Assembly: GCA_000697335.1 (NCBI GenBank)
Contig: JNEM01014588.1
Span: 1 to 29,813 of the forward strand
Length of the DNA stretch: 29,813 nucleotides
Direction: 5' to 3'
Origin: Conidiobolus incongruus B7586
Lineage: Eukaryota > Entomophthoromycota > Entomophthoromycetes > Entomophthorales > Conidiobolaceae
Below are positions 22,563 to 29,813 of this stretch, piece after piece (the stretch's first letter is position 1; each line of letters opens with the position of its first letter). A program made the translations under genes and the position numbers. Below the pieces are notes generated by a model. It saw only the letters and a program-made list of their open reading frames with translations, was not told where the DNA came from and searched no databases.

Positions 22563-23259
22563 TGAATTGATCAATTTAAATTATCGGAATAATTATTATC
22601 AAGTTTTGATATTTTAAAAAAGATTATTTTTTCTTAATGATTTTTCGAATGTGGATAATCATATCAGAACTTTGCAAAGTAATTAAAATCACATGCCAAT
22701 TAGCCAGCAACTATTACTGGAGAACTTTATAATGAATTGAGAATTTAATCTATTTTTTTAATATAATGAATTGATTGAAAATCTAATATTCAACACAATT
22801 GCTTTATTTTTAGAAAATCGGTTTGCTAAAACTTTTGAAATTATAATATCATAATATCTCAAAACGATAGTATTTTGTCATTTGTTTAATTGATTTTGAT
22901 ATTAACCCATATATCTTTAATAGTTATTTTAATTGAGGTTATATTTTTGAGTTTGGTTAGAAATTTTTTCATTAAATTATATATTTATTAAAATGTAAAT
23001 GAAATTAACATATGGTATATGAAAAAAATATTTAATGTATATTTCATATATTACAATTTAATAATGAATTTCAAATTAATAATTTAGTTTTAAAATGTCA
23101 AAATTAAAAAATTGAATGAATTATATACAAAAGAGTATTGTTATGATTTTTTATTCAAGGAAAAGAGAAATAAAAATATATTTATTATTTTTCGAGTTGA
23201 TACAATAAAATGGTTATACAAAAAATGAGTTAAAAAGATAAAATATGATGTTGTTAGTA
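22563..23259. other. AT-rich intergenic DNA, no gene seen
   Basis: Spacer between the structured block and the 3' end of IRE1. It contains no open frame or repeat of note and probably includes the IRE1 3' untranslated region. Confidence 0.65.
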
Positions 23260-26200
23260 TTAATTTTCGCGATATGATTGGAAATATGGTTGGAAGCGCT
23301 TTTCATTCTTAACTTCTTGGTTCAAACTTATAACGTAGTAGGTATGGAGAAGAAGTTGAGGAAATCGAGATGTAAAATAGTTGAGATACTCGTCTGGTAA
23401 TGATCCAAACGTCTTTTTAACATAAGGGGGTAAATCGTTATAGTGATTCTTCTTATTTCGGACTACGCGCAATAAATCCTGTATCCTGGTTCCGTCATAG
23501 CCTCTGAATCGCTTCAAGTCATTCAATATACATTTGTCTAGTAAGTGATACCAGCTATCACCTAATACCTCAACACTTAACCCTTCTAGTGATTGCAAAA
23601 GGGGAGAAGGAGGATCACGCGATTCTCCTTCAAGTCTATCTGACACATCTTGCAAAAAGTTCAACTTTTTGGATGCTGACCAAAAGTACGGATGTAATAA
23701 AATTTCTGAGCTAGTTGGGCGTTGTTTTGGATCTGAGGAGATCATTTGCTCTATGAGATCATATGCCTCATTTCTGTTCTCAACAGTATCGCTTAATAAG
23801 GCTGATAAGTCAAACTTTCCTTCTATAATTCGGCTTTCTCTGACAAATCTGTTGCCAAATGGATGCTGTCCATTAGATAATACATAATAGAAAACACACC
23901 CAATTGAGAAAATATCAATGGCTCTAGATAATTTAGGTCTATTGGCATTCTGCTCAATAGAGGGTTCTGAGTGCTCGGTAGAAGTGGATATAAAAGAATA
24001 AGAATTATCGTCTCCAGATATAGTACCATCAATTCCTCCTGGCAAGTTAAGTAGGCATTCAGGAGCTCTCCATCCAGCTGTTCCAGTACCACCTGAATGG
24101 ATGGTGTTATGGAACGAACTCTGATCATCATCCAATCGCTTGGAAAGACCAAAGTCAGAAATAAGCAATTTTACCGATGGTGGCTTTCCTATTCTATCCT
24201 TTTTCAAGGAGACTAAAATATTCTGAGGTTTGATATCCCGATGAACAATCTTCAATGAATGTAAGTGATTAAGACCACTCATCATTTGATATAACATCTC
24301 GGTCTGGGATATTTCCATCGGGAAATCTGGGTGACGAGGACCTTCAATTAATCCATGGAGCGACATGGGGCACAATTCCAAACCAAGATATAAGAACTTG
24401 TCATTTTGTTCCATACAATAATACCTAATTACATTAGGATGGTCATCACTTTCTTGAAGAGATTTAACTTCACGTTCACCGATGTGATAAAGATCAATTA
24501 ACATTCTTTTAACAGCTACTTGTCGATTCTGGAATTTACCCTTATAAACAATGGTTCCGTGACTGCCATATCCAATTGCAACGTTAGAAATAGTTAATGA
24601 GTTTATAACAGTCGATCCGTCAGGAAGAGTTTGAACCGATTGTTGCAATGGTTTGCCTTTAATTTTCTTAGTTTTCTTTTTAATCTCGGTAGCTGATGGA
24701 GGACTCACAAATTTCATATAGGTAGATCTAGTTTTGGAAAAAGACCAGCCAATGAATATTCCAACAGAAAAAATGAACAAGGCAATCTTTTCCAAAGATG
24801 CTAAAGGAAGTGTAAATAAAGTATTCGATTTTTTGGCTCCGAGCGAAAGTGAGTCTAACAAAGGATATGATTCTGGTGCATTGATAGTGTGTGTATTATC
24901 AATTTTCCAATCAATATCTGTCTGACTATGTGGAATCATGGAATTTGCATTAGGACCCAATTTACTGCCAGCTTTATAAATTTTCATAAATTTAGAAGAA
25001 GTTATATAAGGGAAATGGTCAGGAGACATGACATAGGGATAATCTTCAAGAAGTCCAAAATAAAAGTTGTCGCGAGGTTTACCACTTTGTTTTTTTTGAG
25101 GGCTTCCTTCAACGGTTTGTGAAAGAGAGAGTTTGCGAGTGACGCATTGGAGATTGTCTCCTACAGTATTAACTAGAACATCAAATACTGATACAATTGG
25201 ATATTCAAAAATATCTGGAGAAATAGTAACTAAATAAAAAGTGAGTATATTGCCAATAAATATTCAAAGAAAAATTTACATTTATCAGGTTCAGGAAACT
25301 CATCCTTTTTAATTAATTGAGAGAAGATATCAGGCACGAAGTCTCTATATGTAAGATTGGCACTAAAAATAAAATAAATTAAACTGAATGTACATGATAT
25401 ATTATGTAATAATCTTACATTAAATGTTTGGTTTCTTGATCATGGATTCTGAGTGAATAATCTATTAAAAATAGTTAATACATTATTAATAATTATATAT
25501 AAGAATTTAAAAATACCAATTCTTCCGATCATTACCAAAGGATCTTTGACTCCTTTACGAGGCGAAGTTTGATATGACATATAATTGTTTTCGTCAAACT
25601 TTTCAATAATTTCTCCGGTGTGGTGATCCAAAGCATAGTAATGTGTCTTCTTAGAACCGAGATATATCCTATTGTTCCATTCGAAAGGAACTTTTTCCAC
25701 AAGAGATTTAAAAGAAAGTGCGGATTTCTAAAGGTTGAAAATAAATACTTAAAAAAATATAATAAAATAAAACCTTATATTTACTTCCAAAACTGGCTTT
25801 TCTTTATCTTGGCTTAAGGTATAAATGATACCATTATTAGCTGGCTCAGTCATATAAATAGTTTCTGGGATAAAATTATTTTGAGAGGAAACTCTATCGC
25901 TAGATACTAAAAGAGAATCTTCATTATTATCCGAATCAATCGGAAATTTGGAATGGTGAGAAGAAACTAAAGGCTCTAAATAACCTTTTTGAGACCACAA
26001 TAATTTGCCCGTGTTCTTGTTCATACAATGGAGTGAGCCATCAACGGTTGAAATTAAAACAATTGGAAGACTTTCAGAAGAAAGAATTGGACACGATTTT
26101 TCATTAATAAGCTTGGGTAATTGTTGCGGAATTGGTGCGCCATTTTGAGGTATAGGGGCACGTCTCATTAATCTGTTAGAAACTGAAACTATTTCATTGC

Positions 26201-26294
26201 CTGAGTTGGAATTGATAGGAATAACGAGACTGCATCTGATATAAGCAAAAAGGATAACAATAATAAAAATTTGATCAAGAATCCATGGAAGCAT
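23260..26294 (-). CDS. IRE1: Ire1 unfolded-protein sensor kinase/endoribonuclease
   Basis: ER membrane sensor that oligomerises on unfolded protein and splices a HAC1/XBP1-type mRNA or degrades ER mRNAs. Five minus-strand exons (26294-25785, 25727-25517, 25461-25419, 25362-25280, 25229-23260) give about 938 residues, close to the human enzyme (977). A hydrophobic signal segment begins the protein. The luminal domain has beta-propeller-like strands (VLISTVDGSLHCMNKNTGKLLWS, then YYALDHHTGEII). One membrane segment lies at about 430-446. The kinase domain has GYGSHG (502-507), VAVK with K523, HRDIKPQN with D614, DFG (641-643) and an APE (GWRAPE) segment. The C-terminal KEN RNase domain follows from about residue 800 and includes LLRVVRNKKNHYNDLP and YFTSRFPQLLLHTY. 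The linker after the membrane segment is lysine-rich (KKKTKKIKGK). All expected catalytic kinase residues are present. The gene is divergent from the tubulin cofactor gene. Confidence 0.97.
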
Positions 26295-27460
26295 AGTATT
26301 TAGTTTTCCCTAATAGCTTAGATGAATTTTGACGATAAAAGCACTCTTGACAAAAGCTTGGCAATAGGTATTAACTTGTATGAAATTAAATACGTAATAC
26401 CTAATTAATATAATTTATTTGAAGATATATTTTAGAGATATAATGAATTATTTATAAGATGTATGGACTGCGGGAAAAAAGACAATAGAATTATTTAATT
26501 ATGTTTAATTGATTCAAAATTATCAATTTATGACACATCCACCAGATTTGCAAATTCATTGTGGGATTATATGAATAGGGGGAGTGCAATTATATTTTTG
26601 AATGAGTTGTAATTTTCTTATTCAATGAACTAAATTGATTTTTTACATTATTCGCTTACCACTTTCCTAATCTAGAACTTTCTACATCATTATTTCTTAA
26701 TAAATTTACTGCTTAGTCTAATGTTTCACAAGCTATTCCCAAGCATCTTGACCAACCTTTATAATATAAGTTTAGCTTAAACATTTATATTGATTGATAG
26801 TTATTATTATTGGATTAAATAGCCATAATATAACTAGATTTCTATTTCTAATTTATTTTTTTAATTTATAATCATTTTGATTAAATAGATTTCTTAGCTT
26901 AATTTAGTCACTAGATTTTAACTTTGCAACGGTTATTTATTACATTTATATAAAAACTAAAATACAATAGTATCATAATTATATCTACGATACTATACAT
27001 ATGTTAAACTATAATATAATTAGATATAAATCTACCTTTTTAAATAACTCTTTTAGATGATAAATATAAAATCTTAATATTTATTTTTTGGTACTTTTAA
27101 ATATATTTCAAAATTAATATTACTTTAAATAAATTATATAAAAATAAATCTAATAATTATATCAATATAAAAATTTATTATTAAATTACATGGTCAAATA
27201 TTGGTTCATATTGAAACATATAACTCAAAAATTAGTTAACTTTAAAAATATTATCTTCTATTTATGGATATATTTAAATCCCATAAAATTTTAATTTTAT
27301 AAACAAGAATTAAGTAGCTACTCAATTATTAATTCATCTCAAAACTTATTCATCAAAATTCCAATTCATCTCAAAAATTACTAATTAATTAAAAGTTTAA
27401 ACTAATATTATAAAAATTCATCTTCATTAAATACACATTTATTAATTGCAGTTTATCAAT
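26295..27460. other. Divergent intergenic region between IRE1 and TBCA
   Basis: About 1.17 kb of AT-rich DNA carries the promoters of two genes read in opposite directions. No open frame or RNA signature is seen, and I could not identify defined regulatory elements. Confidence 0.6.
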
Positions 27461-27784
27461 ATGGCTCCTAATCAATTACAAATTAAAGTCAATGTAGTTA
27501 AAAGAATCCAAAAAGAAGAACAATATTATCTAAAAGAGATGGTAGAAGTTCAGGAAAAAATTGACAAGATGGAAAAAGAGGGAAGAGATTTTTATGAAAT
27601 TCGTCAAATCAAACAAAGTCTCCAAGAAACTAAGGATATATTACCTGATGTTAAGAATCGTCTTAACCAAGCTGTTCAAGATTTAACCGATTTAGTCACC
27701 AAAGAATACGGTCATATTGAAAATCCTGAAGATTCCACACTGCAAGAAGCTATGAAGATTATACAAACTTTGCTTCTCGAATAA
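27461..27784 (+). CDS. TBCA: Tubulin-specific chaperone A (Rbl2/Alp31 type)
   Basis: Small cofactor that captures folded beta-tubulin during tubulin dimer assembly. The single exon encodes 107 residues starting MAPNQLQIKVNVVKRI, a typical start for the family, and the protein is almost entirely charged helix suited to the known three-helix bundle (QKEEQYYLKEMVEVQEKI, then IRQIKQSLQETKDILPDV, then NRLNQAVQDLTDLV). Length agrees with yeast Rbl2 (106) and human TBCA (108). The ATG at 27461 has a good family-consistent start; the frame is open 15 bases further upstream but without ATG. Confidence 0.92.
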   Translation: MAPNQLQIKVNVVKRIQKEEQYYLKEMVEVQEKIDKMEKEGRDFYEIRQIKQSLQETKDILPDVKNRLNQAVQDLTDLVTKEYGHIENPEDSTLQEAMKIIQTLLLE

Positions 27785-28316
27785 TTAGTATTATTGCAAT
27801 CATATATATCATAAAATATTTATTAATACCATTTTCATAGCAATTCTAGATTTTATTATTTAAATGAATTAGTATTTTTTGAAAATATTATTAATAATTT
27901 ACATTATTTAAATAATATTGTATATTTATATTTTATACATCATTGTTTATAGTATTTCATTAATATCCATATATTCCTTAATCTTAATACTTATTTTTTT
28001 TCTACTATTCAGTTGATTTCAAAATATTTAGCATTAACACTTGGTACTGTTTTTTCTAAGTAAAATTCAAATATCCATTTACAAATCATAAATTCAAAGA
28101 TTTTTAATCATTCAATTTAACTTTTTCTCTTGATTAAATTGGTATTGTTATTAAGAATTAAATAAAATTAATGATTAATTAAACATATTTCAATTTTCAA
28201 CTCAAATTATATATATCTAATGATATAATCATTATTATTATTATATATTATAAAAATATGTAAATAAAATGATTTTAATTATTTATTAAATATTAAATGT
28301 GTTATTTCTATTTTAA
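27785..28316. other. AT-rich intergenic DNA between convergent genes
   Basis: Short spacer between the TBCA stop and the stop of the nucleotidase gene on the other strand. It should hold both 3' untranslated regions. No other feature is visible. Confidence 0.65.
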
Positions 28317-29813
28317 TTAATGATTCTTACGCTTACATCTAGAACGAGTAGCAGATGTAATTACAGGGTAGCCAGAGCCATTGGTGGTATTGGGAGTAGG
28401 CTTGGTAGGATATTCATCACCACCACTAACCTTGGAGCTAGATTGAGTATCGGAAGGCTTAGTAGGGTAGCCATTGGAAGAGGAGGTAGGCTTAGTGGGA
28501 TAACCATCAACAGTGGAAGTAGGTTTGGTAGGATATCCATCACCACCGTTAACCTTAGAACTAGATTGAGTATCAGAAGGCTTGGTGGGATAACCATCGA
28601 CAGTGGAAGTAGGTTTGGTAGGGTATTCATCACCACCACTAACCTTGGAGTTAGACTGAGTATCGGAAGGCTTAGTAGGGTAGCCATTGGAAGAGGAAGT
28701 AGGTTTGGTAGGATATCCTTGACCAGAGGAGCTGGTAGCAGGGTCAGTAGGCTTAGAGCTAATAGTAGTAACAGATGTAGATGGGACAGATCCCTTATCA
28801 ACAATTTGGATACGGCCTTCAAGGACAGGAGTAATAGTCTTAGCTTTCTTAATATAAGAAATCAATAAGGCATCCAATTGATCTAAAACAACAATCTCTT
28901 CTTTAGGAGGAGCTAAAATGTTATCACCACCTTTAGCAATGAAATCTAAAGTAACCATCTTGTAGTTCTTTTTAAGATCAATAGGTGAGTAGTTTCCAGT
29001 AGTAGAATCCTTAATTTCAATAGAAACTAAACGTTGTCCCTTAGGTTGCTTGGGATCATACTTGAATTTTAATCCAGAAACTTGGATGAAAGCAGTCAAA
29101 GGTTTATGGTTAACTTGGTTTTCAACAGAAACAATGCCTTCGAAAATTTCCCAGACCTTGGAGCCAGGTAATTCGATATCAGCCAAAGCGTTACCGAATG
29201 GGAAAGCAACCAAAACTTGTTGAACTTGAACATCTCCAGCAGCAATACCAGCACGGATACCACCAGAATTGATGATAGCAAAGTCGGCGTTGATAGCTTT
29301 ACGGCTTTCCAACATGACATCAGTGATAAGATTACCCATAGTACATTCTTGCTTGGAGCAGGTAGATTGATCAAAGTCTTTGGTGGCCTTTCCAATGACT
29401 TCTTTGGCCATTTCATCAAAAGGTTTTCTCCATTTGGCGACTAATTCCTTAGTAGCTTCATCAGGTTTAACATCATCGCCCATTTCAATTGGTGAACCTT
29501 CAATGGTTTGTAAATATCCGTTTTCTTTGAAGTTGATGTCAACATGACCAAGGAAACGACCCCAGCAGTAAGCTTGAACAACATAGGTATTTTCATTTTC
29601 CAAGTTTTTGACCTCAGTAGGATACAAACCACCAGAAGCGGGACGAGAAGTATCATTTTGATTAGAAGCAGGAGCAAGGTAAGTATGACTATGACCTCCA
29701 ACAATTAAACTTAATCCTTTAGTGTTCTTAGCCAATCTAACATCATCTTGGTAACCATTGTGAGAAACAGCAATAATACGCTTGATTCCTTTAGCACGAA
29801 GTTCATCAATAGC
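28317..29813 (-). CDS. 5'-nucleotidase / metallophosphatase family protein, N-terminal part outside window
   Basis: The minus-strand frame is open from the window edge and gives the last 498 residues without an intron. It begins inside the calcineurin-like phosphatase domain (GIKRIIAVSHNGYQDD, then VGGHSHT, whose histidines bind the metal pair) and continues into the 5'-nucleotidase C-terminal domain (NSGGIRAGIAAGDV, FPFGNAL, KGGDNILAPP). Enzymes of this family release phosphate from extracellular nucleotides such as AMP or UDP-sugars and are secreted or surface-bound. After the enzyme domain comes a low-complexity tail of about 150 residues with eight YPTKP units separated by Ser/Thr/Asp spacers, ending in a basic segment (RSRCKRKNH). 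No hydrophobic GPI-attachment signal is present at the C-terminus. The start codon and any signal peptide lie beyond position 29813. Confidence 0.93.
   Translation of the reverse strand, partial: AIDELRAKGIKRIIAVSHNGYQDDVRLAKNTKGLSLIVGGHSHTYLAPASNQNDTSRPASGGLYPTEVKNLENENTYVVQAYCWGRFLGHVDINFKENGYLQTIEGSPIEMGDDVKPDEATKELVAKWRKPFDEMAKEVIGKATKDFDQSTCSKQECTMGNLITDVMLESRKAINADFAIINSGGIRAGIAAGDVQVQQVLVAFPFGNALADIELPGSKVWEIFEGIVSVENQVNHKPLTAFIQVSGLKFKYDPKQPKGQRLVSIEIKDSTTGNYSPIDLKKNYKMVTLDFIAKGGDNILAPPKEEIVVLDQLDALLISYIKKAKTITPVLEGRIQIVDKGSVPSTSVTTISSKPTDPATSSSGQGYPTKPTSSSNGYPTKPSDTQSNSKVSGGDEYPTKPTSTVDGYPTKPSDTQSSSKVNGGDGYPTKPTSTVDGYPTKPTSSSNGYPTKPSDTQSSSKVSGGDEYPTKPTPNTTNGSGYPVITSATRSRCKRKNH
28377..28735 (-). 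repeat. In-frame tandem repeat coding for YPTKP units
   Basis: Inside the nucleotidase gene, units of two types (short: GYPTKPTSSSN or YPTKPTSTVD; long: GYPTKPSDTQSSSKVSGGD) alternate to give eight YPTKP motifs. The repeated units are nearly identical at the DNA level, which points to recent expansion by slippage or unequal exchange. The Ser/Thr/Pro content would suit O-mannosylation in a cell-wall or secreted stalk. Confidence 0.9.

Noticed and set aside
22389-22574. 61-codon minus-strand frame in the structured block
   Set aside because: Short, His/Arg-rich and overlapping several hairpins; better explained as chance in a GC-raised RNA-like locus.
28320-28868. 182-codon plus-strand frame opposite the nucleotidase tail
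   Set aside because: It is the antisense reading of the YPTKP tandem repeat, hence its repetitive Arg/Gly/Ser/Ile composition; the minus-strand frame continues from a recognisable enzyme domain.

Overview
The window looks like nuclear DNA of an AT-rich filamentous or zygomycete-grade fungus. Intergenic DNA is roughly 15-20% GC. Genes carry many short GT-AG introns of about 45-80 nt, some with a visible TACTAAC/TACTAAT branch site. The gene set includes fungal-type proteins: a complex I 21 kDa (NUXM/nuo-20.9 type) subunit, a Kex2-like protease with a P domain, Ire1 and Tah18. Every intact gene whose end is visible stops at TAA, and the code looks standard. An early-diverging fungus (for example Entomophthoromycotina or Glomeromycotina grade) is my best guess, but the lineage is an inference and not proven by the sequence.

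Layout. 1.7-2.4 kb: a mitochondrial-looking DUF2358 protein (+). 3.6-4.3 kb: complex I subunit (+, 4 exons). 5.6-7.3 kb: autophagy protease Atg4 (+, 9 exons), convergent with a kexin (-, 4 exons, 7.49-10.03 kb). 11.3-12.1 kb: a divergent HP1-like chromodomain gene (-) whose 5' end I could not place. 12.43-12.84 kb: a GC-raised island without an assignable gene but with nested inverted repeats. 14.64-17.13 kb: Tah18 diflavin reductase (+, 8 exons). 18.66-21.14 kb: a tandem Tah18 copy with the same exon plan but seven in-frame stops. 21.99 kb: tRNA-Ala(UGC). 22.2-22.56 kb: a second GC-raised, strongly base-paired block that looks like a non-coding RNA gene. 23.26-26.29 kb: Ire1 kinase/RNase (-, 5 exons). 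27.46-27.78 kb: tubulin cofactor A (+). 28.32 kb to the window end: the C-terminal part of a secreted 5'-nucleotidase-family protein with a YPTKP repeat tail (-, cut by the window edge).

The genes are ordinary housekeeping functions: respiration, autophagy, secretory processing, the unfolded protein response, Fe-S assembly and tubulin folding. They are not an operon or an obvious functional cluster. The points most worth a second look are the tandem Tah18 pair, in which one copy kept every exon length in frame and every splice site but acquired seven nonsense codons (five of them CAA to TAA); the two structured, GC-raised non-coding blocks; and the HP1-like protein that appears to lack two of the three aromatic-cage residues. 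I saw no transposon, virus-like element or CRISPR array.
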